Source: Linum tenue (lineage: Eukaryota; Streptophyta; Magnoliopsida; Malpighiales; Linaceae). From it: 64,000 nucleotides of DNA. Under the pieces are notes generated by a model, which worked only from the letters and a program-made list of their open reading frames with translations, had not been told where the DNA came from and did not search any database. Shown piece after piece: positions 11,401 through 22,706 of this stretch. The number at the start of each line of letters is the position of its first letter. Positions within the stretch are counted from its first letter, which is position 1. The stretch spans positions 38,714,513 to 38,778,512 of the forward strand of contig CAMGYJ010000011.1 in assembly GCA_946122785.1 (NCBI GenBank), given 5' to 3'. The position numbers and the translations under genes are program-made.

Positions 11401-12186
11401 GTGTCTACGAAGTAGTTTCTCCTGACTCTTGACCTCTTAACTTTTCCCATCTGAAATTTGCTCAATGCTAAGAGTCATCTTTTATTGGAGAGCTGAATTA
11501 TTGACTTCTTGACCTTGTGGTGTGTCATAAAGAATATTGCTTGTGGGCTTTGCTAGCTGTTTTCTGTTCTTGTGACCTTAAGGCCCGGTTTTTCATTGGT
11601 TGTAGGTGTATCCGCGGCAATGAACGAGCTACGCCCATGTGCTCCACTAAATCTGAAACATCTGCTTGGTGTAGAATTAATCAAGGGATTGCAAGCTGTT
11701 GCAGACTCTCTGTTAAGGTACAACGCCACTAGGATGCTCAGAGAAACTGAGTCTGCACTTTTCCTCTCACTCTGCAGAGCATTCATAGAGGTAGACACTC
11801 TTCTATGCTTGTTCTTCTCTCTCTCTTTTTTTACCTTTTGGTTTTACAGCTCGAATTATCCTTTGAAAAATCCTTGTCTGCAGATCGCTCTTCCACATTG
11901 TGCTGCATGCTTTGGCCGCTGTTACCCAGGAGGGGCTGCTTTTGTTATGGATGCCAAGAATTTACTAGATGGGGTAAGCCGCCTATTAGCGACTGCTTCC
12001 TCCAGGGAGCTCCCAAAACCAGCGAAAAACTCAGTGAAGGCTGCAACGGAAAATGGTGATACCCCTGCTGTCCAAAATGGGACGACTTCTTCTGATGGAG
12101 AACAGAGGAATGAAATGGATGGAGCGAAAGTGATTAACTTGCCGACGGATGAAAGCAAGGTGGACGCACCTAGTAAAGCCGCCTGA
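8500..12186 (+). CDS. COG8: Conserved oligomeric Golgi complex subunit 8 (COG8)
   Basis: COG8 is a lobe B subunit of the COG tether, a peripheral complex that captures retrograde intra-Golgi vesicles and keeps Golgi glycosylation enzymes in place. Twelve coding exons with GT-AG borders: 8500-8619, 8741-8893, 9536-9684, 9977-10054, 10131-10224, 10315-10389, 10470-10766, 10846-10913, 10992-11046, 11141-11279, 11606-11790, 11884-12186. They sum to 1716 nt, giving 571 aa, close to the usual plant length of about 570. The Dor1-like domain covers most of the N-terminal two thirds. Landmarks include [20 protein letters not shown] near the N-terminus, [20 protein letters not shown], and [13 protein letters not shown] in exon 7 (residues 224-322). 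The last 70 residues are a hydrophilic Lys/Glu/Asn-rich tail. No frameshift or stop, so it is probably functional. Single host gene in a TE-rich region. Confidence 0.96.
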
Positions 12187-12517
12187 TTTCGGATTTATTC
12201 TTCAGTGGGCTGTTGGATGCTTGAGGGTTGTGGTCTGTATAGGCTTTTGTAACGCTGTAGATAGAGAACTCTCTTTTAGTTGTCACAATAAAGAAATTCA
12301 ATTGAGGAACTGGGAACTGGGGAACTCCATTGGTTGGGTGTTTTACATCAGAGAGTCTGCTGACCAAAGTGCAATCTGTCAATTTTACCGATCACAGGGG
12401 CAATTAGATTGATTACCACTTTACCAACATTGGTATTTGATAGGCAGCTGTATCATTTAGGTGCGGCACAATTAGCTTTTCCAACTTCGATTTTGTTGCT
12501 TACTTATTTTTTTTTAT
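12187..12517 (+). terminator. COG8: COG8 3' UTR with poly(A) signal
   Basis: A canonical AATAAA lies at 12287-12292, about 100 bp after the TGA stop, with T- and GT-rich sequence around it. The remaining sequence to 12517 shows no other feature. Confidence 0.7.
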
Positions 12518-13999
12518 GTAAATGCCAGTCAGAGATTACTAAATTATGTCATGTTTAGTTACTAGAAAAAAATTAATTTTGGTCACTCGAATTACTGAAA
12601 CATGCCACATTTAGTTACTCTCTCGTTAGTTTCCGTCCAACTCAATTAACGGACTTGGATGGAGGCTAACGGAGAGTGAACAATGTGACATGTTCCAGTA
12701 ATTCGAGTGACATTCATAAAAAAAAGTAATTCAAGTGATCGAAGTTGGACGGAAGCTAACGGGGGAGTGACTAAATGTGACCTGTTTTACTAAAATGAGT
12801 GACCAAAATTGATATTAATTTTTTCAAGTGATTAAAATTTAAACATAACACAATTTAGTAATCACAATGACCAGGTAAAATACCTCGGGTATCACTTAAG
12901 TTTGAGAATTGGGCAGATATACCACATAAGTTTGAATATGGCATCGGATACCACTGAACTCTATTATTTGTGCATCCGGTACCACTTAAGTTTAATGTTA
13001 ATGCATTCCGTTAAAGTTAATAGAATATTCTTGGAATATTCCATTTTGTAAATTTCTTAATTGGTCATTCTACTTTTCTTATTGTAAAAAATTACTTTGA
13101 CTTATGAAAAACATCAATTTTTATTATTTAGTTGGTATCCTCTTTTGAAGACTTGATACCAAATTAATTTCTGAATAGATAATTTAGAATAAATTATTGT
13201 TATAGGTATTTTACATTATCATTAGGTTTACTAATAATTGAATTATTCTCTGAAGCAAATATATCCTATGAATTATTTTGTTGGAATCCTCTTTCGAAGA
13301 CTCTGATACCAAACCAATTTTTGAATAGGAAATGTAGAATCAATTATCATCATTATAAGTATCTTCAATTAATGGAATATATTTAATTCTTTCTGATTGT
13401 GTTCCATTTATCCTTCTTTAGTCTTAATGTATTGATGATCGATTAGGTTCTATTTGAACTATTTTTAATGGTACTTCTAATTGGATTAGGGGTTTAAATA
13501 GATCTTCTAATATTAATTTTAAATATTTATTATTATATTCTATATATTTATTATTCTTCTTGATATTTGTTTATTATTTTTACTAATTTATCTATTTTAT
13601 TGACAATATTGATTAGCCATTTTAGTAATATTATGTTTAGAAGGTTTTTTAATTTATATATTAGATAAAAACTTGTTAAAATGTAGTTTTGGAAGTTTTT
13701 AAAAGTTTTTTTATGAATTGGTTGGGATTTCTATTTCATCAAAAATTAGCAAAACTTGTTGGCAACATACTCTGCCAACTGAGCAAAGGAAACCTATAGA
13801 CAAGTAATCACATGTAAACTGCCTAACAAGCAGAACAAACTAACTCATACAAAGTATAAAACTAGAAAAACTGGTCCAAACACAACGGTTCAAGAAACAA
13901 CCTCAAGTCACTCTTCACCCGACGGATTAGCTCATTGATATCAAGCACACTTTCTCCAAATTTTCACTCTGCATCTTTCCCTCCAAGTGGTGGCAATCA

Positions 14000-16900
14000 A
14001 ACTATGCCAAATAACTCTCCCAACCTGAGCAGCAACATTCTTCTTTTGAAAATGCAAGGATGCCCACTGAAGCTCCTCCAGCCACTAGTTCCCATGAATA
14101 CGATCTGAATATTTAGGGAACAGAGCTGCAAACAATTGCCTGTATAATCGACATTCAACAAATAAATGAGAACGTGTTTCCAGGGCGAGAGAACAGAAAA
14201 CATAGCAGTGACTGCCAGTAAGCCCCCACCCTTGAGCTTTGTCACCTGTCACTATGTAATCGTTAACAATAAGCCACTCCAGGAACTGGTTTCTTGGAAT
14301 ACAAGGTCCCTTCCAAACCAGAGAGCTCCACTGAACAGGGGCTCTTTTAGGTCTGATTTCCTCCCAAACTTTCTTAATCTTGAACTTTACCGTTAGATCC
14401 CCTTTCCAATGAACTCAATCATCCTCCACATTTAGCCAATTTCTCAACTTGTCCCTACTCTTTAGCAGTTTAAGCCAAAGTCAAGAACCTGCCTTGGTGG
14501 TTAAAGGCCAAAAATCAGTTCTCTTGATTCTGTATTCCCATATCCAGGCCACCATTAAAGACCCTTCTTTCAAAAGGATAGCCCAAATATGCCTTGTAAC
14601 ACAGGCAAAGTTCCAAGAGGCCATATCTCTCAGTCCCAGCCTACCTTCCTTCTTGGGAAAAGTGACCCTAGACCAAGCAACCACTGCCTTTTTTCGAGTA
14701 CCATATCCCACCCCCCACAGGAAGTCACTACATAGTTTCTCAATAGCTCTTATAAATGCTTTTGGAAGGATAAAGAGGGGCATCCAGAACTTAGTAAGAC
14801 TATACAACACTGACGTAACCAACTGAAATTTGCCAGCATATGTCAAAGACTTTGACTTCCAACTGGTAATTCTTCTTGTAACTTTTTCAATAAGAGGAGC
14901 ACAGGCTGTAATAGTTAGTTTACCTGCCAACAAGGGAAGGCCTAGGTAACGAACAGGAAGAACCCCCAACTTATACCCTGAATAACTTGCCATTGACTCT
15001 TGTCATTGCTCACTGATCCCACCACAATATAACTCACTTTTTGCTGGGTTCGATTGAAGACCAGACATTCTCCTAAACTCAGTCAAGACTTTTTTAATAC
15101 ATTGAATCCCAAAACTAGATCCATCAGAGAATAATAATAGATCATCAGCAAACATTATATGAGTTAGCTTTAGCCTCTTACACATAGGGTGGAAAGGCAT
15201 TTCATTCTGCTTAACAACCTCATTCATAAGACAAGAGAAAATTTACATAGCCACTGCAAACATATAGGGTGAAAGGGGATCCCCCTGCCTCAAGCCCTTC
15301 TTAGCATAAAAATATCCAACTGACCCACCATTAAATCCCATACTCAACTTTGGTGTTGTCACACACATTCTCAGCCACTTTAAGAATTTATCAGGGATCC
15401 CCATAGCTTGTAAAACATTGAAAAGGAACCCCCAATCTACTGAGTCAAATGCCTTCATCAGATCAACCCTTTTAAGGACCTAGGAGAGATATTCTTTCTA
15501 CCATATTTCTGGACCAGTTCATGTGCAAGTAGAATATTCTCCCAAATGACTCTTCCTTTAACAAAAGCAGTCTGGGATTCACTTATAATGCTAGGCATGA
15601 CAGAGCTTAGTCTAGTAGATAAGATTTTGGCCATACATTTATATAGTATGTTGCAACAGGATATTGGCCTAAAAAATTTCATTTCCTCAGGGTTCTGGAT
15701 CTTATGAATAAGGGCAAGGAGAGTGGAATTTATACTCACAGGTATATTAGACACATGAAAACAATAAAGAATGGCATTAGTTACCTTACCTCCTCTCCAA
15801 TAATACTCCAAGCTTCCTGGAAAAAGTAAGCTGGGAAACCATCAGGGCCAGGTGCCTTCTCTTCATGGAAGCCAAACAAAGTAGAGCGTACTTCCTCAAC
15901 GGTGATAGGACAGCAAAGCTCCACCCCCTGTTCAGGCAGTAATGTTTTCATCAAAATTCTCTTGATCTGGGCAACTTCTGAAAGAACTACTTCTTTATCC
16001 TGTTCCCCCAACAGCTTCCTATAGAAGCACTCATCAATCCTGGACATCCCATCAGTATCTGTTACCCTCAGGCCAGACTCATCAAGTAGTGATCTGATCA
16101 TGTTCCTCTTCTGTCGACTTTTAACTGAATTATGGAAATAAGGAGTGTTCGAGTCACCCTCTTTGAGCCAAAATTCTCTAGACTTCTGTCGAAAGAAAGA
16201 CTCTTCAGCCTCTCTTAACTCTTTAGCCTCTCCAGCAAGTCTAAGCTCCACTTCAAAAGTTACAGGAGAAGGGTTCTTTAAGGCCTCAGCCTGAGCTTCC
16301 AACAATTCTGCCGCCTTTAAACGAACTCTTTCACTCAAATTAGAGTAGACATCTTTATTTAACTTCTTGAGTAACCCTTTAAGGATCTTCAGCTTCTTAC
16401 AAACACAAACTAAAGGCGACCCATCTACTTGCACCATCCAAGCCTCCTTTACCAGATCCATAAACATATGATTCTTGATCCAGAATTTGAAGAACTTGAA
16501 GAGCTTTGGCAAAGATTTAACAGAACTATCAGTATTTAGAAGTATTGGACAGTGATCTGACACTGATGGATCCAAAAGATCAACAGTACTAGATTTTAAA
16601 TCCTCAAGCCACTTGACATTGACAAACACACGGTCCAGCCTCCTAGCAATTGGATTTCCCAATTGCTTGTTTATCCACGTGAACCACGGGCCAGATGCCT
16701 TGTGCTCCTCTAACTCGCAATCAAATTGCCACTGCCTGAAATTAGACATGCTACTAGAGAATTGAGGCGAATTAGAAGCCACACTAACATCACCAATTGC
16801 ATTAAAATCCCCCAGCACTGCCCATGGAGCTGAGCCAGCTCTAAAAACGTCCAAGTCACTATAAAGAACCCTTCCACCTTGTTCCTCATTTGATGCATAA

Positions 16901-17211
16901 ACCACTGAGAGGAAAAACGGGACAACTGAAGCAACCATCATATGAATGAACTGATCTGTCTTATGAAGAACAATAAGCTGAATATCAGACTTCCAAAGTA
17001 ACCATAACTTGCCCAAATCACTAGAATTGTTTGACACTTTATACTCCCAACCTAGAAAACGCTTACTTATCAATTCTTCTTCCTTATTTTGCCTAACTCT
17101 AGGCTCAAGTATAACTAGTATATCAACATTATATCTATTAACTAGTTGTCTAACAGCTTTATTCTTATCCGGGTTATTAAACCCCCGGATGTTCCAAGTG
17201 AGAATCTTCAT
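14000..17211 (-). pseudogene. LINE-2 ORF2: endonuclease - reverse transcriptase - zf-RVT
   Basis: ATG at 17211. The intact part (17211-15781) has the APE endonuclease with LTWNIRG, LEPR, GDFNAIGD, RRLDRVFVN and SDHCPI, then the RT entry EEKAPGPDGFPAYFF. A frameshift near 15790-15810 moves to a segment carrying FRPISCCNILYKCMAKIL, with later breaks around 15460 and 15230. RT landmarks follow: KGLRQGDPLSPY and the catalytic FADD box (about 15145). The tail has VRYLGLPLL and a degraded zf-RVT domain. In the family this protein nicks the target and primes cDNA synthesis there; this copy cannot make it. Confidence 0.85.
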
Positions 17212-17219
17212 CTCTTCTT

Positions 17220-18414
17220 TCCAGCCCTTCCCCCTTTACGAGGAAGAACTGGTGAAACACGAGGTGTAGATGGCTTCTGTTTAGTACTTCCAACCATAAT
17301 CCATGGGTTAGGTTCTTTCTCCTTATCAGCTGTAGGTGTCTGAGAGGCTACCCTCCCAGAATCTGGTGAGATAGTCCCAACAAACTTTTGTATCGGTTGA
17401 CTAGGACTCCCAGCCTAGACTGATGATCCTAGGACAACATCAACAAAACTAGCAGTTGTACTCCCAATAGGCGTGGGAGTAGGAGCTTCCTGCCCACTAA
17501 GATCCACCTCCTTCCCTTTGGACACCATACTTACCACAACAGTTCCATTATCCACTTCAGTCTGCACTACCACATCCTCATCAGAGGCCACCTGAGCAAC
17601 TCTGTCAGTCCCCTTCTCAGCATCTGTAGAGCTAGGATCAGAATCCTTGGTATCCCCTTTAATGACCCACTTCTTATTACTATTTGCCAAGATTGAGCAA
17701 TCATGACCATACACTTGACAGTTGAGCACACCCCAGGCAAATTCAGATACTCAATAGACACATCAAAAAGCGGATCATCATCGGGATAGAGACGAACCTT
17801 AGAAGGGAATCCACACTCCGCCGAAAGATCCACACATACCTTGGCAAACCCCAACTAACCTCCCATCCTGGTAGTTTTATCCATCCAGAGAGGCGGACCC
17901 AGACTACTTGCAATCCACTCCAAACCATCAATCGAGTGATACTCAAGCGGAATACCCAGATTGTCACCCAAATAGGAAGCGATTCAACCAGCGGAGTCAC
18001 TGGTTGAATACCTGGAGACCATTTCCGAAGGTAGAGCTGATTACCCTGATAATGCCACGGACCTGATCGGAAAACCCACTTACTTGTAGACGAAGAGGGA
18101 AATTGAAACACAAACATACGAGACACGAATCGTGAAACACGAACAATGCCATCTCTCCCCCATATTGCAGTAGCCCAAGTCTGCAGTTGAGCCACCTTTG
18201 GTTGAGCTCCAATGAAATGCCCTATGAGACAATCACGCCAACGCTCTTCCCCCTATTTCTTCACCTCTCGAGGAATTCGAAATCCATCGTTCACCTGCTC
18301 TAGAGATCGGTACTTCATCTTATTCTCCTGAGGAATGTCAAACAGCTGAGCCCAAGTACTTACCACGGAATCCTTTCCCTTCGTCGGAGCAGATTCCGAC
18401 AATGAGGCTGCCAT
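17220..18414 (-). pseudogene. LINE-2 ORF1: DUF4283-like nucleic-acid-binding protein
   Basis: The start codon at 18414-18412 opens MAASLSESAPTKGKD. About 55 codons later a TAG (near 18255) interrupts the frame where LINE-1 reads KKKGK. The sequence continues in other frames with TWATAIWGRDG (18180-18150), LYLRKW, and a Cys/His stretch QVYGHDC near 17705. Ser/Thr-rich C-terminal part before ORF2. Confidence 0.75.
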
Positions 18415-18999
18415 CGCAGATTCGACGCGGAAACCCAAGGGAAGGAAGAGAGAGGAGAGAGCATTTTTATATTTCTTCTCCAAGCCCCTAGGGATTTTTT
18501 CCTGCCAATTGTTTTTAAAAGTTTTGGGTACTAAAAAGTAATTAAAATTTTGGGTTGGATGGAAAACTAGACGGATGCACATTTTGGCGATTTTAATGGT
18601 ACCCGACGCTCTATTCAAACTTAAGTGGTATGTCTGCCCCAATTCTCAAACTTAACTGGTACCCAAGGTATTTTACCCCACAGTGACCAAATGTGGCATT
18701 TACCTTTTTTCCATAGAAATGACGAGAGAAATTAGTGGGGAAAACAGAAGCCCCCAAACCCCTTACACCTTTTTTTTACCTCAAAACCCCTTACACCCTT
18801 AATTGAAAAGCTACACAAGCCAACATACAAAGTCTAGAAGCTAATTCTATGGGAGGCAGTATTGGAGCCTTTTGCGTCACTCTATGGGCTTTCCTGTTTG
18901 CAGTTTTCTAAAAACTAAAATGCCACAAATGGAAAAGAATAGACAATCTCAAAGAATTTGCCCACTCAAAGAGTTCAAAATGTACCCTTTGTTGAAGCT

Positions 19000-19255
19000 A
19001 GTGAATGGCGGCCTCAGAATCACATTCAATAATCACTTTAAGAATCTGACGATCGATTGCAACAAAGAGACCATCACGAGCCTTCGAGGAGCTGAGCTAC
19101 ATATGGGTCCAAAATACCTGGGCGATGAGCCCCTAAGGGTAGACAAACATGACCATCCGAAGTTCAAGCAATCAGACCAGAGAATCATCGAAACATCTTG
19201 AACAGCAGCGGCGTCGAAATTGATCTTGATGAAGTCAAATGGCTGGGAGGATGGG
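19000..19255 (-). pseudogene. RNase H-like (RVT_3) remnant of a non-LTR element
   Basis: The minus strand reads FDFIKINFDAAAVQD (about 19247-19205) and, further on, KVIIECDSEAAI (about 19045-19010). These are the first and middle parts of the RNase H fold often found in or next to plant LINEs. The middle is frame-shifted. No flanking RT is kept. The 300 bp to its left (18704-19000) shows nothing recognisable. Confidence 0.5.
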
Positions 19256-19439
19256 GTTGACCATTAAGCATGAGGGGGGAAGGTCGCGGGAAGGGAGGAA
19301 TTGAGAGAAACAACATGAGAAAAGAACGAACTTGGTAGTAAAATCGAGAGGCTAGAGAGTTTATGTGCAGTTGAGTTAGCCCAAAAACACTTTATTGCGA
19401 GATTTTTAGATCCTCCAAAAAGTAATAACACTTGGAGAA

Positions 19440-19619
19440 TATCCATACCCATACCCGCCCCATACCCATGTGGGCGTGGTTTTGCAAACCCATACTCGTG
19501 GGTTTCGGGTATACATCCATCATTATAATACCTAAAATTTTAAATTTAAATTTTCAATAATAACATTAAATGCACCTACTATATCATGAAGTCAACAAAT
19601 AGAAAATCATTCTTAATAT
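19440..19619. mobile_element. hAT-5 remnant, left half (split by element D)
   Basis: Repeats of acccatacccgccccatac and gggtttcgggtata match hAT subterminal sequence. It stops at the D insertion and resumes at 45777. The outer left terminus is not preserved. Confidence 0.45.
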
Positions 19620-19624
19620 GGTTC

Positions 19625-19898
19625 TAACATGCCTATATCGTCAAACTAGAAAGTGACCAAGTGTAACCACTTACTAATGCGTAGTATAGAGGGTTTAGCT
19701 CTATTTGTCAACCTGGGTCCTAAATGTGATGACTACTCCGTGAATTCTTGTTATCTAGCTGTTTAACGGTAGCGAGGGTGTAACTAATCTAGACAAAACA
19801 CAAAATAGTAAAGGTTGTAGTTCAAGTTTGAGAGAGGTCACCCAGATATGGTTTCCCCTAGATTGCAGTTAAGTCAAGTTATATTTCACCAAGTCCAT
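19625..19898 (-). repeat. D 3' LTR, outer segment
   Basis: Aligns with the start of the 5' LTR at 44412, for example gtgtaaccac, tactaatgcgtagtata and gagagaggtcacccagatat. It is cut at tccat (19894-19898) by B and resumes at 28904. Confidence 0.85.
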
Positions 19899-21331
19899 TG
19901 ACACGCTAAAACACAACACCTAACAATGGCCAAGTGTAACCAATGAAAGGGACTGCAGTATAGTGGCACAAGTAATAAATATCGAATCCACGGGTCTCTA
20001 GATTTACTATTACTCAGCTTCAGTTCATTATCTAGCAAACTAGATTAAGGATTGATTAACTAAACTACTCTACTAACTAAACTAAGTAAAACTACTAATT
20101 ACAGTTTGGGAACTCACTTAGGTATGATTCCCCCTAGCTCCTCAGTTAGGTCCAAGTTGCAATTACCTTTGGTTGATCTACTGATGATTAAACTGCGGAA
20201 GATCCTAAATTAGCTTGGAATCTCTTAAGCTGACCAAGCCCTCTCAGTCAAACTACCCGGCAGACGACTAGTCTTCACCAGGATAGAAAGCTGAGGCTAT
20301 GAACACAGAACTCCACTACTGGAATGAATTCCAGTACAAAGCAGTGAATTGATTGACTCTCGCACAACCAATTCACCACTATCAATCAAGGAAGCTCTCT
20401 TAACCTAATCAGATTCTATCTATCATAGGTTCAAGCAGAAATCAAGAGAATTTGATCAAGATTCAATTGACTCAATAAATCATGCCTCAATCGATTATAA
20501 TCAAACAATATAGCATCCAAAACTTCATACAAGAAAGATCCTAACACATGGAACTAGGGTTCCTCAAAACCTAAGTGAAGGAAAGTTACTCCATAGAGAA
20601 GAGAGAGACTGCAGAAATCTGATCTAGATCTTCAATCTCCATCTCCAAGCTTGATTCCCGAGCTCCAATGGCGAAGAAATCCTCCAAAATAGCTCCAAGA
20701 ATGTTCCCAAGTCGCTCTCTCTCTCTAGGGTTCGTCCCTTGGGTGTTTGGGAACCAAAACCCAGCTCTCCCTTTCCTTTGGCTCGAATCTGCCTCAAAAA
20801 CCCGATTCTGGGCGAATTACGGGCTGAATTACGGTCGTAATTCTTCCATGCCCGTATTTTGCCCAAAAAACGCGTTTTGGTTATGTTTAAGCGCACCCAA
20901 AGCTCCTCTCGGTAGTGAAATTACGGGCATGGGAGGCCAAATTACGGTCGTAATTCTCCTGCCCGTAATTCTTCCTCCTCTCCTGTTCAAAGCTTCGTTT
21001 CTCCCTCGTTCGGATTCCAAATCAGTCGCCGTTTGAACCCAGACGCTCGTAGTCTCATCCTCTTTCTTTTCATAAAAAGCTTGACTGATTATTTGTCCAT
21101 AAAGTGAGGTAGAAATCCATTCTTCTTCAGGTCATGACCGAGTTTCTTCTCCCTAATCGCCAATTGATCTCTGATTGACTTGAAACTTGCGCCTATGCTT
21201 CACTTTATGTGCTAGGGCCTGAAATGTGACAAAGGAACACAACCTAGCGTAAAATAGGCCAAAGAAGCGATAATGCAAGCTTAAATAATCAAGAAACAAA
21301 GGGGAAAACATGTGCAAATATCGAGTCATCA
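19899..21331 (-). repeat. B 3' LTR (1433 bp)
   Basis: Begins tgacacgctaaaacacaac and ends atatcgagtcatca; the sense strand therefore starts TGATGACTCG. Nearly identical to the split 5' LTR, with small differences such as an indel near 20075-20095. Confidence 0.9.
20810..20975 (-). promoter_or_regulatory. Palindrome cluster in B 3' LTR
   Basis: Two full sites: gaattacg-gt-cgtaattc (20826-20843) and aattacg-gt-cgtaatt (20940-20955). Half-sites of the form aattacggc/attacgggc flank them. In the sense direction the cluster precedes the AGAGAGAGAGCGAC leader. No good TATA is kept in this LTR. Confidence 0.7.
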
Positions 21332-21349
21332 AATCCCCCCACACTTAAC
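21332..21349 (-). other. B polypurine tract at the 3' LTR
   Basis: Sense strand GTTAAGTGTGGGGGGATT directly precedes the LTR start TGATGA. This is the expected plus-strand primer for reverse transcription. Confidence 0.8.
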
Positions 21350-22446
21350 TGTTTGCTTGTCCCCAAGCTAACCTGACTCAAACCAATGCAGCTCTCCAGA
21401 CCTCTATAGAAACAAACAACCCCGATCGTCGGTAGAGGATTTCCTAGATCATATAGCAGCTTATGAGGTCAACTGGTCTTCTAAGACGTCCCCTATCTCT
21501 CTCAATGCGAGTACTAGACTCAAGCTAGGATCATGAGAAGAAGTGGAAGTAAGACAACCAGTTCATGGATAAAGGGACTCACACCATTCACAACCAAGGA
21601 CTCGTTGTACCGGGGTGCTCTTTCACTTCATTTCACCGTTGGAACCCCTTTTTCTCACTTTCATTTACATTTTTTTTTCTTTCATTTGGTGGGGTTCCAA
21701 CTGCAGTCTTTTGCACGGTCGACCCTTATTAGTCGAGCAAAAGCAATTTCTGTACATCTGGCGCTCGCCAGAGTACTTCTTTTAACTCCTTTCCCTCAAC
21801 TCGTGTGGAGGGTCAATGAAATTAAGGGGGGTCGGAAGCTCTATCCGTGCCCTTAAAAACACATCCTCAAGTAGGCAAACCGTTCAACGGGTGGAAGTTT
21901 TACTTGTACTAGAGACAACTTAGCTTCACCTTGTAGGAGTACCCCACTAAGGATCACTAAAATCTCCTCCAAAACCCGAATTTGTGCAATGAACGGTGCC
22001 ACACACGTTGGGCTTACCCCATGTTTAAGATTTTTGATGATTTCGACATGGAGGACCAACTGCTTTTCATTTTCCACATGAGCACCCTGTTCAATACACT
22101 AGTCCATAACACAATTCAAACAGAGTCCACATTACCACATGAATTCAACGGTCTTAGCTCCACTAATTCACAAAATCAACTGACACAGCATAGAGCTAGA
22201 TAGGAAAAATCTTATACTTCAACATCCTCCATAGTGCTACACTACCTCCCTAGGTTGCACATTACTACAGAGACTGTCAATTAAAAGCATACTGAGCAGA
22301 CAATTTGCATGGAGACACGTACTTGGAGCCCTCAAATTTAAAAAATTTGGACAGTGAACTAGGCTCCAAGCACACAAACAGCCAAACATTCACCCGCATA
22401 CATAATCGAACACCCCCCACACTTAAGCATGACATTGTCCTCAATG
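21350..22446 (-). other. B non-coding 3' module ending in a second PPT-like tract
   Basis: About 1.1 kb between the LTR PPT and an internal tract (22412-22446; sense caatgtcatgcttaagtgtg then six G). The same module, with matching blocks such as cctccatagtgctacactac and aacgggtggaa, recurs in D, B' and E2. No conserved ORF. Confidence 0.6.
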
Positions 22447-22706
22447 GAGGAAAGATAAGGAGGGTAAAACGAAGTTACCAGATCAAGGGTGAATGATGGT
22501 GGATGGGGCAGGCGGTGCATTCTAGGAGGAGAGCGTAGTCGGAACACAAACACCCCACAAAATCTCACAAAGGTTGAGTTATTGACTCTAAAATCAAAGA
22601 ACAAAACTGACTCAACCGAGGAGAAATAGAGAAAGAAATGCAAACCGACTGGTTGGGTTGCCTCCCAAAAAGCGCTTCTTTCGCGTCGTGAGCCGGACGA
22701 TGGCTC

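Larger units (their letters stand above)
13695..18525 (-). mobile_element. LINE-2: near full-length L1-type LINE with TSD
   Basis: Body 13710-18510, on the minus strand, with a 15-bp duplication gtttttaaaagtttt at 13695-13709 and 18511-18525. Order from its 5' end: 5' UTR, ORF1 (18414), ORF2 (17211) with endonuclease, RT and zinc-binding RT tail, 3' UTR, short A-run. It keeps a 476-codon intact N-terminal ORF2 segment, so it is younger than LINE-1, but stops and frameshifts inactivate it. Confidence 0.85.
12863..18689. mobile_element. Mutator-like non-autonomous element with TIRs, split by a LINE
   Basis: The ends ggtaaaatacctcgggtatc (12874) and, inverted, ggggtaaaataccttgggta (to 18678) continue as inverted repeats for about 70 bp (cacttaagtttgagaattggg and so on). 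Flanking duplications are cacaatgacca (12863-12873) and cacagtgacca (18679-18689), 10 of 11 identical. The long TIR and the duplication of 9-11 bp suit the Mutator superfamily. Without the LINE it is about 1 kb and non-coding. Confidence 0.65.
12518..18703. mobile_element. MITE-like element, outer layer of a three-level nest
   Basis: Left end gtaaatgccagtcagagatt (12518) and right end tgaccaaatgtggcatttac (to 18703) are inverted copies, with inner matches such as ttactaaa and repeated gttagtttccgtccaac/gttggacggaagctaac. Its own sequence is only about 12518-12873 plus 18690-18703; the rest is later insertion. No clear target duplication. Non-coding. Confidence 0.6.

Noticed and set aside
11572..12059. 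Alternative long frames across COG8 exons 11-12 (204-codon read-through of the intron)
   Set aside because: The frame happens to stay open through the 93-bp intron 11791-11883; the splice sites are good and the joined exons match the COG8 family.
20810..20975. CRISPR-like or simple tandem repeats in the LTRs
   Set aside because: Repeats are short dyads with irregular spacing and no unique spacers of constant length; plant nuclear context.
20668..21036. 122-codon ORF repeated at 28235-28603
   Set aside because: Lies in both LTRs of B across the leader and palindrome cluster; conserved because the LTRs are copies, not because it codes.
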